In this document: one piece after another, positions 8,314 to 17,086 of the stretch | Layout of the letters: each line of letters opens with the position of its first letter | How positions within the stretch are numbered: the first letter of the stretch is position 1 | Source of the DNA: VXMT01 sp965204835 | GTDB taxonomy: Bacteria > Chloroflexota > Dehalococcoidia > UBA2979 | Direction of reading: 5' to 3' | DNA: 64,000 bases | Assembly: GCA_965204835.1 (NCBI GenBank) | Contig: OZ242017.1 | Location: forward strand, 2,666,001-2,730,000 | The notes under the pieces: model-generated | What the model saw: only the letters and a program-made list of their open reading frames with translations | Databases searched by the model: none | Told to the model about the DNA's origin: nothing | Position numbers and translations under genes: made by a program

Positions 8314-8681
8314 TCGAGGGCGTGGTCAACGCCGCGTACGAGGCCGTCATCCCACTGTCCTTGCTAGGCCCGACTGGCGCGGAGCGCGACGTCGAGGCCG
8401 TGGTAGACACAGGCTTCACCGGATTCCTGACCCTGCCGCCCTCGCTCGTGGCGGAACTGGGACTGGTGCTCAAGGGCACCAGCGATGGGACACTGGCCGA
8501 CGGCAGCGAAGTCTCATTCGATGCCTACGACGCCACCGTGCTCTGGGACGGCGCGCCCCGGGTCGTGCTCATCGACGAGGCGGATACCACTCCCCTCGTG
8601 GGCATGCTGCTGCTCGACAGATACAACCTGAACATCGACATCGAGAACGGCGGACGCGTTCTCATCCGAGCCAACGCGTAG
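8310..8681 (+). CDS. Clan AA retropepsin-like aspartic protease
   Basis: 123 residues starting at GTG 8310 within the stop of the upstream gene. The catalytic motif is VVDTGFTGFLTLP (DTG at about residue 33), with the flap-like TSDGTLADGSEV and a C-terminal hydrophobic LVGMLLLDRYNL corresponding to the second hydrophobic-hydrophobic-Gly motif. It is one retropepsin lobe long, so the active enzyme should be a homodimer. There is no signal peptide, so it should act in the cytoplasm. Substrate is unknown. The two-gene coupled unit stands between the CoA-transferase and the ECF sigma gene. Confidence 0.85.
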   Translation: MIEGVVNAAYEAVIPLSLLGPTGAERDVEAVVDTGFTGFLTLPPSLVAELGLVLKGTSDGTLADGSEVSFDAYDATVLWDGAPRVVLIDEADTTPLVGMLLLDRYNLNIDIENGGRVLIRANA

Positions 8682-8888
8682 CGAGACGCCGCGTACTTCG
8701 GCGTCCCCTCACCCGCCCCCACCTCTTCCCCTCGCGTTAACCCCGCGGGCCCCGCCGCGTTTATCCGATTGTGATGGGAGAGTGGCGGGTGAGCCGAGTC
8801 AGGCATGTCGCTGGCACTCGCGGGTGGTCCCGCGGCGCGGACGCCGGGCGTTCGTACGCCCTCGGGAACCCCGAACACGTCCGCCACG

Positions 8889-8894
8889 TATACT
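8889..8894 (+). promoter_or_regulatory. -10-like TATACT upstream of the first ECF sigma gene
   Basis: TATACT at 8889-8894, 63 bases before the chosen sigma start. The surrounding 8682-8957 gap holds no gene I can support. No standard -35 at the right distance, so an ECF-type or weak promoter remains possible. Confidence 0.35.
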
Positions 8895-8957
8895 TGTCCG
8901 AGGGTCCCGCCACCGGGGGCCCCGCGCCAACGAGGTCTCCCCACGCTCGCGGCAGGG

Positions 8958-9578
8958 ATGCCGCCCCACATGCCGAACCCCCCATCGAACGGCCTCACAC
9001 CGGACGAGGAGCGATCGCTGGTCGATCGCGCGCGCTCGGGCGAACAGGACGCCCTCGGAGCGCTGTACGACGCCTACTCCGAGCGGCTCTATCGCTACTG
9101 CCTGGCGCGCGTCGGCGACGAGACGGACGCCGAGGACCTCGCCGAGGACATCTTCCTGAAGGTGCTGGGCGCCATCGAACGCTTCGAGTGGCGGCCCGGC
9201 GACGGCGGCCGGAGCATCCCGTTCGGCGCGTGGCTGTTCCGCATCGCCCGCAACGAGGTCGCCTCGCACCAGCGGCGCCAGGCCTCGCGGCCGCACTCGG
9301 CGGAGCTGCCGGAGACGCTGCACGACGGGCGGCGCGGCCCGGCCGAGCTGGCGGAGACGAAGCTGACCATCGAGGAGGTCTTCCACGCGGTGCGCGAGCT
9401 GCCGGACGCGCAGCGGGAAGTGATCCTGCTGCGGTTCTCCTCGGGCCTGACGGTGGCGGAGACCGCCGCTGCGCTGGGCAAGAACGTCCCGAACGTGAAG
9501 GTGCTGCAGCACAAGGGCGTCCAGCGCCTGCGCGCCATCTTCGCCACCACCGAGACACCACGAGCGGGCGGACGCTGA
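8958..9578 (+). CDS. ECF-family RNA polymerase sigma factor (first copy)
   Basis: 206 residues if started at ATG 8958 (after GGCAGGG); ATG 8970 is a close alternative, and upstream codons are proline-rich and unlike the family. Sigma region 2 runs over SGEQDALGALYDAYSERLYR to AEDIFLKVLGAI with the DAEDLAEDIF core; region 4 covers LPDAQREVILLRFSSGL and the VAETAAALGKNVPNVKVL recognition helix. Region 3 is missing, as in ECF factors. The next gene, four bases downstream, encodes a one-helix membrane protein that probably restrains it. The RCC1 protein at 10860 is a plausible regulon member. Confidence 0.93.
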   Translation: MPPHMPNPPSNGLTPDEERSLVDRARSGEQDALGALYDAYSERLYRYCLARVGDETDAEDLAEDIFLKVLGAIERFEWRPGDGGRSIPFGAWLFRIARNEVASHQRRQASRPHSAELPETLHDGRRGPAELAETKLTIEEVFHAVRELPDAQREVILLRFSSGLTVAETAAALGKNVPNVKVLQHKGVQRLRAIFATTETPRAGGR

Positions 9579-9582
9579 CGCC

Positions 9583-10752
9583 ATGACGACCATGCACGAC
9601 CCCTTCGACGACCTCACCAACGGCGACCTGCCGGACGAGCGGGTCGACGGCGTCGACCTCGCGGACGCCGAGCGTTTCGCGGAGGTCCTCGACCGCATCG
9701 AGGCGGGCGGCGGGGTCGACCTCGACCCGCGCGAGGACCCGACGCTGGCCGCGCTGACCACGGTCTCGGCACAGCTCCGCGACACCGCCCGCGAGTCCAC
9801 CTCGTCGCCGCGCTTCGAGTCCTACCGCGCGCGGTCGCGCGACTACCTGCTGCACCGCATCGAGCGCGAGCGCGAGGCGCAGGCCGCCCCGGCGAGCCGG
9901 GAGCCGGAGCGCGCGCCGCACCGCGGCGTCGCGGGCATCCCGTTCCTGCGCTGGAACGTGCTCTCGCCGATCGCGAGCGCGGCCGCAGCCGCGGTCGCCG
10001 TGCTCGCCTTCGTCGCGTTCTCTGGCAGCGCCACGCTCGCACCCGTCGCGCCCGAGCAGGCCGCGGTCGTCGAACCGCCGGCCGTCGCGCCGGTCGCCGA
10101 CGACGACGACGGCGACGCGCGAGACACCGCCGAACCGGTGGCACCGCCGCCCGACCCGGCGCGCGCCGCCTTCTGGATCCCCTCGGGCCAGCCGGGCGCC
10201 GAGGAACTGCTCGACCAGTTCGCCTCGGCGGTCACGGTGCGCACGACCGTCGACTCCGACGACGCGGTCGCGGCGCTGGACGAGGCCACCACCGACGAGC
10301 CCGACGGCGAGACGCCCGCGGCCGACACCACCGAGGCGGCTCCCGCGCGCACTCCCGCCGCGGTCGCGGTGGCGCCGCAGCCTGTAGCCGTGGAGCCGCC
10401 GGTCACCGCGCCGGCGCAGCGCCCCACCCCTCGCACGGTCCCCGAGCAGCTCGACTACATCGAGACGCTGCTCGGCGAGCTCACGGTGCAGGTGGAGCGC
10501 CAGGAGCCGGTCCCGGGCCGGCTGCTGCGCGAGCTCACCGAGTCGATCGCGGCGGTCGCGTACCGCATCGAGGCGAACCCCGACGAGGTCACGCACGCGC
10601 AGGTGGTGGCGTACATCCACGCCGCCGCCGACGGCCGCTTCCTCCTCGCCGCCGCGGTGGCGGACGAGGCGGACGAGGCGGCGCTGAACGCCGCGCGCCG
10701 CGTGGCGCAGGACGGCGTCGTCGTCGCAGGCTGGTACTTCAAGTACCGCTAG
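9583..10752 (+). CDS. Putative membrane anti-sigma factor
   Basis: 389 residues, starting four bases after the ECF stop, so surely cotranscribed. The first 115 residues are charged and cytoplasmic-looking (DAERFAEVLDRIEAGGG, ARSRDYLLHRIERER), like the sigma-binding part of DUF5667-type and related anti-sigma proteins. One transmembrane helix follows at about 125-150 (LSPIASAAAAAVAVLAFVAF), then an Ala/Pro/Asp-rich low-complexity spacer and a C-terminal helical domain from about 285 (LDYIETLLGELTVQVERQ to RRVAQDGVVVAGWYFKYR), presumably extracytoplasmic. No zinc-binding HxxxCxxC motif is seen, so it is not a classic ZAS protein. Assignment rests on position and topology. Confidence 0.65.
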   Translation: MTTMHDPFDDLTNGDLPDERVDGVDLADAERFAEVLDRIEAGGGVDLDPREDPTLAALTTVSAQLRDTARESTSSPRFESYRARSRDYLLHRIEREREAQAAPASREPERAPHRGVAGIPFLRWNVLSPIASAAAAAVAVLAFVAFSGSATLAPVAPEQAAVVEPPAVAPVADDDDGDARDTAEPVAPPPDPARAAFWIPSGQPGAEELLDQFASAVTVRTTVDSDDAVAALDEATTDEPDGETPAADTTEAAPARTPAAVAVAPQPVAVEPPVTAPAQRPTPRTVPEQLDYIETLLGELTVQVERQEPVPGRLLRELTESIAAVAYRIEANPDEVTHAQVVAYIHAAADGRFLLAAAVADEADEAALNAARRVAQDGVVVAGWYFKYR

Positions 10753-10859
10753 CCGTCCGCAGCCCGTTCCCCCTCGCGCCCCTCGACTGGGCCCAGCATG
10801 ACCGCACCCGGTGAGCGTCGTGGCGCTCCCGCGGGCGCGACGCAGGATCGGGACGCGCG

Positions 10860-12902
10860 ATGCAGGCACGGCTGCGGGCACTCGCGCTCGCCGTGCTCAT
10901 CGCCGTCGGCGGGGGCGACATCGCGCTCGCGGCGGTCGGCGGGGACCCTGACGCCGAGGTCCGCGTCGCCGCGCGCCGCCTGGCGAGCGACCGCGTCGAG
11001 TTCGCGTTGCAGCAGCGCGGAGCAGACGGCACGTGGGGCGAGCGCGAGCTGCCGCGTGCGCGCTTCTTCCCTCCGACAGCGCCTCTGGGGCGCTGGCTGT
11101 CGAGCACGCCGCTGACGGTGCAGCTACCCGGCGACGGCGCGGAAGCCGAGGTGCGCATCACAGCGCGTCGGCTGGCCGATGACCGCGTCGAGTTCGCGCT
11201 GCAGCAGCGCGGTACGGACGGCGCGTGGGGCGAGCGCGTACTGCCGCGAGCGCGGTTCTTCCCGACCTCGGCGAATGTCGGCCGTTGGCTGTCGAGCACG
11301 CCGTTGAGGATCCGGGCGTCGGGGCAGGACGCAGCGACATCCGCATCAGCGGAGGCAGTTCCATCCGGCTCGTTCGTCTCGGTGAGCGTCGGGTGGGGCT
11401 ACACCTGCGGGATCCGCGTCGGCGGCGCCCTCGAGTGCTGGGGCTTCAACTCGCTGGGCGAGTCCTCGCCACCCGACGGGTCGTTCACGTCGATCAGCGC
11501 CGGGGCGCACCACGCCTGCGCGATCCGGGAGGACGGAACACTCGCCTGCTGGGGTCGCAACGTGTACGGGGAGTCCGAGCCGCCGGCCGGCCTGTTCACC
11601 TCGGTCGGCGCGGGGAGCGTCCATACATGCGGGGTGCGGACCGACGGTACAGTCGCTTGTTGGGGCGATGACTCTGCGGGCCAATCCACGCCGCAGGCAG
11701 CGTCACTCACCTCGGTCAGCGCGGGGCATGGTCACACCTGCGGGATCCGCACGGACGGCACGGTCTCCTGCTGGGGTGGGGACGACCGGCATTACGGGAC
11801 ATCGCTGGCCGGCTCATACACCTCCATCAGCGCCGGAGTCGGCTATACCTGTGGGCTCCGGGACGACGCCACCGCCATGTGCCAGGGGAGGAACGACTCC
11901 GGCCAGGCGAGCCCGCCGGCAGGCTCGTTCACCTCGATCGACGCCGGGGGCTTCCACACGTGCGGCGTGCGGAGCGGCGGCGAGGTCGCCTGCTGGGGAG
12001 CCAACGACTCGGGCCAGGCGATGCCGCCGGCAGGCTCCTTCGCCACGGTCAGCGCCGGGGATCTTCACACTTGCGGCGTTCGCACCGACGGCACGCTCGC
12101 GTGCTGGGGCTTCGACGCCTCCGGCCGCGCCGTGCCCCCCACTGGCGCGTTCAGCTCGCTCAGCTCGGGGCTCGGTCACACCTGCGCGGTCCGCGACGAC
12201 GCTACGGTCGCATGCTGGGGATCGGACGCCTCCGGCCAGTCGACGCCCCCCGACGGCCTCTTCACGTCGATCAGCGCGGGAGGACACTACACGTGCGGGC
12301 TGAGGATCGACGGCACGGTCGCGTGCTGGGGCTCCAACTTCTACGGTCAGTCCACCCCACCCGGCGGCTCATTCACCGCGGTGCAGGCCGGGTTCAGCCA
12401 CGCCTGTGGGCTCCGGACGGATGGCGCTCTCGAGTGCTGGGGCTCCGATTCTGCCGGCCGGGCGAGGCCGCTATCCGGCTCCGCCGTCGCCTTGAGCGCC
12501 GGATGGCTCCACAGCTGCGCGATCCGTGTCGGCGGCACGCTCGCCTGCTGGGGGACCTACGCGAGAGGCTCGGCCAGGCCGCCCTCCGGCTCGTTCGTCG
12601 CCCTCGGGTCGGGGATCGACCACGCATGCGCGGTCCGCAGCGACGGCACGGTGGCGTGCTGGGGCGAAGACTCGGCGGGTCAGTCCCGGCCCCCCGGGGG
12701 ATCGTTCAGTGCCGTGACCGGCGGGCGGGCCCACACCTGCGGGATCCGCACGGACGGCACGCTCGCGTGCTGGGGCGGTGAGACGACCGGCCTCGCGACG
12801 CCGCCCGAGGGCGAGTTCACCGCCATCAGCGCGGGGTGGGACCACACCTGCGGAATCCGAACCGACGGCGCCGTCGCCTGCTGGACCAGCCATTCCAGGT
12901 AG
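10860..12902 (+). CDS. Secreted 14-unit RCC1-repeat protein with duplicated N-terminal module
   Basis: 680 residues. A signal peptide (about 1-24, LALAVLIAVGGGDIALA) is followed by two copies of a roughly 55-residue module (about 32-88 and 96-150) with landmarks VEFALQQRG, DGTWGER, RARFFP and RWLSSTPL. From about 165 there are 14 RCC1-like units of about 37 residues, consensus HTCGIRTDGTVACWG plus SGQSTPPAGSFTSI. Every unit has two cysteines, 28 in all; unit 5 ends in CQ instead of CW. Fourteen is twice seven, so two seven-bladed propellers are a reasonable guess. The same N-terminal module opens the macroglobulin at 22817. It lies 107 bp after the anti-sigma gene. Confidence 0.88.
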   Translation: MQARLRALALAVLIAVGGGDIALAAVGGDPDAEVRVAARRLASDRVEFALQQRGADGTWGERELPRARFFPPTAPLGRWLSSTPLTVQLPGDGAEAEVRITARRLADDRVEFALQQRGTDGAWGERVLPRARFFPTSANVGRWLSSTPLRIRASGQDAATSASAEAVPSGSFVSVSVGWGYTCGIRVGGALECWGFNSLGESSPPDGSFTSISAGAHHACAIREDGTLACWGRNVYGESEPPAGLFTSVGAGSVHTCGVRTDGTVACWGDDSAGQSTPQAASLTSVSAGHGHTCGIRTDGTVSCWGGDDRHYGTSLAGSYTSISAGVGYTCGLRDDATAMCQGRNDSGQASPPAGSFTSIDAGGFHTCGVRSGGEVACWGANDSGQAMPPAGSFATVSAGDLHTCGVRTDGTLACWGFDASGRAVPPTGAFSSLSSGLGHTCAVRDDATVACWGSDASGQSTPPDGLFTSISAGGHYTCGLRIDGTVACWGSNFYGQSTPPGGSFTAVQAGFSHACGLRTDGALECWGSDSAGRARPLSGSAVALSAGWLHSCAIRVGGTLACWGTYARGSARPPSGSFVALGSGIDHACAVRSDGTVACWGEDSAGQSRPPGGSFSAVTGGRAHTCGIRTDGTLACWGGETTGLATPPEGEFTAISAGWDHTCGIRTDGAVACWTSHSR

Positions 12903-13092
12903 GCCACCCCTCGGAACCCACGAGGATGCGCGGCGCCGGTGTCGCCACGGCTGCGGTCGTAACCGTGGATCCGCCGTCTGCCGCGCCCCCTTCCCCCTCC
13001 ACCGCTCGCGCGCCTCGCGTGGCTGCGCTACGCTGGATCGGCGGACGCGCCGGGCCGCCGAGCGGCGGCTGGCGGGGGGACGGACGAGCGAT

Positions 13093-13302
13093 ATGAACCT
13101 GCTCGAGCGCCTGCGAGGATCACGAGCATCCGCGGGCAATGCACCTTCCGCCGAGGACTGTGTGTGCGACAACCTGACCCCACGCTGGCGCGGCCCCGAG
13201 GGTATGGATGACGACGCCAACGCGATCGGGTTCGTCTGCCACGAGTGCGACAAAGAGTTCATGCCCTACGAGGTCGTGAACAGACGACTGCGCCGCCGCT
13301 AG
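13093..13302 (+). CDS. Small cysteine-rich protein, possible zinc ribbon
   Basis: 69 residues from ATG 13093. Two cysteine pairs (CVC near residue 23, CHEC near 51) with GFVCHECDKEFMPYEVV look like a small zinc-binding knuckle; the first pair, CxC, is unusual. No family is recognised. It lies 53 bp ahead of the redox lipoprotein operon in the same direction. The preceding 12903-13092 stretch holds nothing else I can support; TACGCT near 13029 could be a -10. Confidence 0.6.
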   Translation: MNLLERLRGSRASAGNAPSAEDCVCDNLTPRWRGPEGMDDDANAIGFVCHECDKEFMPYEVVNRRLRRR

Positions 13303-13354
13303 GCGGGACGCGCGCTCGCCCCACCCGGACGCGCCAGACCCGGGGAAGAGTACC

Positions 13355-14500
13355 GTGACCCGCACCGCCCTCGGCCACGCTCGCCTCGCGATCGCCGGCA
13401 TCGCCGTTGCCCTCGCCGTCCTCGCCGCCGCCGCATGCAGCGATGACAACGAGGCCAGCGTCGCGCCCGACGGCACCGTCACGCCGGAGCGCGAGCTGAC
13501 CGGGCTCACCGCCTGGCTCAACTCGGAGCCGTTCACCATCGGCGAGCAGCTCTCGCGCGGGAACGTCGTGCTGATCGACTTCTGGACCTACACCTGCATC
13601 AACTGCATCCGCACCCTGCCCTACCTCCGCGAGTGGCACGAGAAGTACGCGGACGCCGGCCTCGTCATCGTCGGTGTGCATGCCCCGGAGTTCGACTTCG
13701 AGCACGAGGCGGACAACGTCCTCGCCGCGATGGAGCGCCTCGACGTCGGGTGGGCGGTGGCGCAGGACAACGACTTCCGCACGTGGCGCGCGTTCGAGAA
13801 CCGCTTCTGGCCGGCCAAGTACCTCTTCGGCGTCGACGGCCGCATCCGCTACTCGCACTTCGGTGAGGGCGAGTACCTGGAGACCGAGGAGGAGATCCGC
13901 GCCGCCCTCGTTCAGGCGGGGCACGACCTGGCCGGGATCCCGCTCGGCAGTGCCGCGCCGGTGCGCGACCCCGACGCGGGCGCGCAGACTCGCGAGCTCT
14001 ACGGCGGCTACGAGCGCAACTACCACGTGCGTGGCCTCTACGCCGCGCAGGACGAGTACTACGCCGGCCCGGACCTCGAGCTTGAGTACTTTGACATCGA
14101 CACCGCGGAGCGGGACCGCGAGCACAACCGCTGGTACGTCCACGGCCTGTGGCGCAACGAGCGCGAGGCCATCGTCCACGCGCGCGAGACCGCGAACTTC
14201 GAGGACTACTTCGCGCTGCGCTTCGTCTCGCGGAGCGTCAACGTGGTGCTCAACCCGCCGCCCGGCGCCCCGTTCACCGTCGTCGTTGAGCTCGACGGCC
14301 GCGCGCTGCGCGCCGACGAGGCGGGCGCGGACATCGTCTACGACGAGGCGGGCCGCAGCATCATCGTTGTGACGGAGCCGCGCGCGTATGCGATCGTGGA
14401 ACTGCCCGAGTGGGGCGACCACGAGCTGAAGCTGCGCTCGAACTCACAGAACTTCGCGATCTTCGCTCTCACCTTCGGCAACTACCTGGAGGGCGCATGA
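13355..14500 (+). CDS. TlpA/DipZ-like thioredoxin-fold lipoprotein (first)
   Basis: 381 residues from GTG 13355 behind GGGGAAGAG. A lipoprotein signal ends in LAAAAC (Cys28). The thioredoxin fold follows: LNSEPFTIGEQL, VVLIDFWTYTCINCIRTLPYL with active-site CINC, and IVGVHAPEFDFEH; cis-Pro is in NRFWPAKYL. The C-terminal half (from ELYGGYERNYH to FALTFGNYLEG) matches the beta-sandwich domain that follows the redoxin in mycobacterial DipZ, but the DipZ membrane electron-transfer domain is absent. It should reduce or repair thiols outside the membrane. It is the first of three coupled genes. Confidence 0.9.
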   Translation: MTRTALGHARLAIAGIAVALAVLAAAACSDDNEASVAPDGTVTPERELTGLTAWLNSEPFTIGEQLSRGNVVLIDFWTYTCINCIRTLPYLREWHEKYADAGLVIVGVHAPEFDFEHEADNVLAAMERLDVGWAVAQDNDFRTWRAFENRFWPAKYLFGVDGRIRYSHFGEGEYLETEEEIRAALVQAGHDLAGIPLGSAAPVRDPDAGAQTRELYGGYERNYHVRGLYAAQDEYYAGPDLELEYFDIDTAERDREHNRWYVHGLWRNEREAIVHARETANFEDYFALRFVSRSVNVVLNPPPGAPFTVVVELDGRALRADEAGADIVYDEAGRSIIVVTEPRAYAIVELPEWGDHELKLRSNSQNFAIFALTFGNYLEGA

Positions 14501-15912
14501 CCACTGCCGACCCGCAGGCAACTCGACGCATCGCCCCGTGGCGGGGCGTGCTCACCGTCCTCGCGGTGCTCGTCGCCGTCGTCGCGTTCGCCTGCACCAC
14601 CGACGACGAGCCCGAGGCCACGAGCACGCCAGCCCCCACGCGGCCGGTGGCGACGCCTCGTGCTGCCACGCCGACACCCGCGCCCTCGACCCCCACGCCG
14701 ACGCCGACCCCCACCGCGGGGCCGCGGCAGGACATGACCGCCTCCACGCAGCGGGCAACCCCGACGCCGACACCCAGCCCGACGGCGACCCCCACGCCCA
14801 CGCCGACTCCGACGCCCACCCCCACGGCGACGGCGACCGCCGCTCCGACACCTCCTCCGCGGCCGACCCCGCCACCCACGCCCGAGCCGCCGCGCGTCGT
14901 CCCGCAGATCGAGGTCACCGGGCTCGGCCGCTGGTTCAGCTCGGAGCCGTTCACCATCGGCCAGCAGCTCTCGGCCGGGAACGTGGTGTTGATCGACTTC
15001 TGGACGTACAGCTGCATCAACTGCGTCCGCACGCTGCCGTACCTCCGCGACTGGCACGACAAGTACGCCGAGCACGGCCTCGTGATCCTCGGTGTGCACC
15101 GCCCCGAGTTCGACTTCGAGCACAGCGCCACGAACGTCGAGGCCGCCATCGAGCGGCTGGAGGTGACGTGGCCGGTGGCGCAGGACAACGACTCGCGCAC
15201 GTGGCGCGCGTTCAGCAACCGCTACTGGCCCGCCAAATACCTCTTCGACACGACCGGGAAGATCGTCCACACCCGCTTCGGCGAGGGGCGCTACCTGGAG
15301 TTCGAGGAGCAGATCCGCGCCGCGCTCACGCGCGCCGGCAGCGACGTCCGCGCGATCCCGCTCGGACAGGGTGACCAGGCGCGGGACAGATCCGAGCGCG
15401 CGAAGCAGACGCGCGAGCTCTACGGCGGCTACTGGCGCGCACGCGGCGTCTACGCTGCGCAGGATGAGTACTACGCCGGGTTCGACCGCGAGGTCGAGTA
15501 CGCGGACATCGATACCTCCTCGGAGACGCGCGAGCACGACAAGTGGTACGTGCAGGGGCTGTGGCGCAACGAGCGCGAGGCCATTGTCCACGCGCGCGAG
15601 ACCACGGACCTCGAGGACTACTTCGCGCTCTTCTTCCGCGCGCGCAGCGTCAACGTGGTGCTGGAGCCGCCGCCGGGAGAGTCATACGACGTCTACATCA
15701 CGATCGACGGCAGGCCGCTGACCGCGGCCGAGGCGGGCTCCGACGTGCAGTTCGACGCGGCGGGCAACAGCCTCATCCGCGTCGACGAGCCACGCCACTA
15801 CGCCATCGTCGAGCTGCCGCAGTTCGGCGAGCACGACCTGCGGCTCGCGTCGAACTCCGACAAGTTCGGGGTCTTCGCGCTCACATTCGGCACCTACCTG
15901 GAGGGGCCATGA
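14497..15912 (+). CDS. TlpA/DipZ-like thioredoxin-fold lipoprotein (second, with Pro/Thr stalk)
   Basis: 471 residues; ATG 14497 overlaps the previous stop (ATGA). The lipobox is VVAFAC (Cys near 29), followed by a roughly 90-residue Pro/Thr stalk (TPTPTPT runs) that would lift the domain from the membrane. The rest is a close paralog of the first protein: WFSSEPFTIGQQL, FWTYSCINCVRTLPYL with CINC, NRYWPAKYL, and the same DipZ-like C-terminal sandwich ending FALTFGTYLEGP. Tandem duplication followed by stalk acquisition is the simplest history. Confidence 0.9.
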   Translation: MTTADPQATRRIAPWRGVLTVLAVLVAVVAFACTTDDEPEATSTPAPTRPVATPRAATPTPAPSTPTPTPTPTAGPRQDMTASTQRATPTPTPSPTATPTPTPTPTPTPTATATAAPTPPPRPTPPPTPEPPRVVPQIEVTGLGRWFSSEPFTIGQQLSAGNVVLIDFWTYSCINCVRTLPYLRDWHDKYAEHGLVILGVHRPEFDFEHSATNVEAAIERLEVTWPVAQDNDSRTWRAFSNRYWPAKYLFDTTGKIVHTRFGEGRYLEFEEQIRAALTRAGSDVRAIPLGQGDQARDRSERAKQTRELYGGYWRARGVYAAQDEYYAGFDREVEYADIDTSSETREHDKWYVQGLWRNEREAIVHARETTDLEDYFALFFRARSVNVVLEPPPGESYDVYITIDGRPLTAAEAGSDVQFDAAGNSLIRVDEPRHYAIVELPQFGEHDLRLASNSDKFGVFALTFGTYLEGP

Positions 15913-16991
15913 TGCAGCTACTCGGAAGTCTCAACACAGCACGGCGCGCCGCGCTCGGCACGCTGCTCGCGGCCGGCCTCGCCCTCGCCCTCGCGTGCGG
16001 CGGCGACGACGCGACGGAGCCGGACGAGCCGGCAAGCGGGAGCACGGCGCCCGTAGCCACGCAGGCGGCGGCGCCGGCCGCCGCCACCACGACCGCGGAA
16101 ACGACCTCGGATGCCGCGAGCGCTGACAGCAGCGGGCTCGCACCTCGCGCGATGGCCGCGGGCGATGCGGGCTTCGACAGCGGCTACCCGCGCTACGTGG
16201 ACGAGGAGGCCGGCCTCACGGTCGTGGTCGGCACGCCTGACCTCGGCGTCGGCTCGCAGCGGGTGGCGTTCGTGGTGAGCGACGACATCGGGCTGGTGAA
16301 GTTCCCAATCATCAGCGTGACCGCGCAGTTCCAGGACGACGACGAGCCGGGCGAGCCGGCGCGCGCGAGGTACTACGACTTCCCCGAGGGCATCCGCGGC
16401 CTCCACGTCACGCAGCTCGACTTCGACCGGGCGGGGCAGTGGATCCTCGAGATCGCGTTCCCGCTCCCGGACGGCTCCTCGGGCGGGACGAGCTTCGCCG
16501 TCCAGGTGGCGGAGCAGACGCACGCGCCGGACGTCGGCGACGCCGCGCCGGCCAGCGCCAACCGCACGCTCGCCGACGTCGCGTCGGTGTACGAGCTCTC
16601 CACCGGCGCCGAGCCGGACCCGGAGCTCTACGGGCAGACCATCGCCGAGGCCCTCGAGGACGACCGCCCGCTCGTCGTGGTGTTCGCCAGCCCGGGCTTC
16701 TGCACCAACGCACTGTGCGGGCCGCAGGCGGAGGTGCTGAGCGTCCTGCGCGAGCGCTACTCCGACCAGGCGAACTTCATCCACGTCGACCTCTACGAGA
16801 ACCCCGAGGAGATCCGCACGCAGGGCCTCGACATCGCCATCGAGACCCCGCTGCTCATGGAGTGGGGCCTGGAGACGGCCGAGTGGACGTTCATCATCGA
16901 CGCCAACGGCATCGTCACCCACCGCTTCGAGGCGTTCGTCGCGGAGTCCGAGCTGGAGCCCGCGCTCCTCGAGGTCATCGAGCAGTCCTGA
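15909..16991 (+). CDS. Thioredoxin-fold lipoprotein with CxxxxC site
   Basis: 360 residues; ATG 15909 overlaps the previous stop (ATGA), so three redox genes are translated as one unit. Lipobox LALAC near residue 33, then an Ala/Thr-rich spacer, an Ig-like middle domain (about 95-215, PRYVDEEAGLTVVVGTPDLG onwards) and a C-terminal thioredoxin-like domain with FASPGFCTNALCGPQAEVL. The two cysteines are four residues apart (CTNALC), unlike CxxC thioredoxins and closer to SCO/peroxiredoxin-like sites, so a metallochaperone or specialised thiol role is possible. Cis-Pro is in ETPLLMEW. Its exact partner is unknown. Confidence 0.82.
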   Translation: MMQLLGSLNTARRAALGTLLAAGLALALACGGDDATEPDEPASGSTAPVATQAAAPAAATTTAETTSDAASADSSGLAPRAMAAGDAGFDSGYPRYVDEEAGLTVVVGTPDLGVGSQRVAFVVSDDIGLVKFPIISVTAQFQDDDEPGEPARARYYDFPEGIRGLHVTQLDFDRAGQWILEIAFPLPDGSSGGTSFAVQVAEQTHAPDVGDAAPASANRTLADVASVYELSTGAEPDPELYGQTIAEALEDDRPLVVVFASPGFCTNALCGPQAEVLSVLRERYSDQANFIHVDLYENPEEIRTQGLDIAIETPLLMEWGLETAEWTFIIDANGIVTHRFEAFVAESELEPALLEVIEQS

Positions 16992-17086
16992 CCCGGCAGC
17001 CGCGACGGGCGGCCCCGCTGTAGCCTTCGACCCGCACGCCGCGCTCCGGGTGGTCCGGGCGCGGCGCTGCGGACGGCGAGGGCTCC

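Noticed and set aside
8682..8957. N-terminal extension of the first ECF sigma factor from ATG 8805
   Set aside because: The extra 51 residues are Pro/Thr-rich and unlike sigma region 2 leaders, a -10-like TATACT lies within, and ATG 8958 has a better upstream context.
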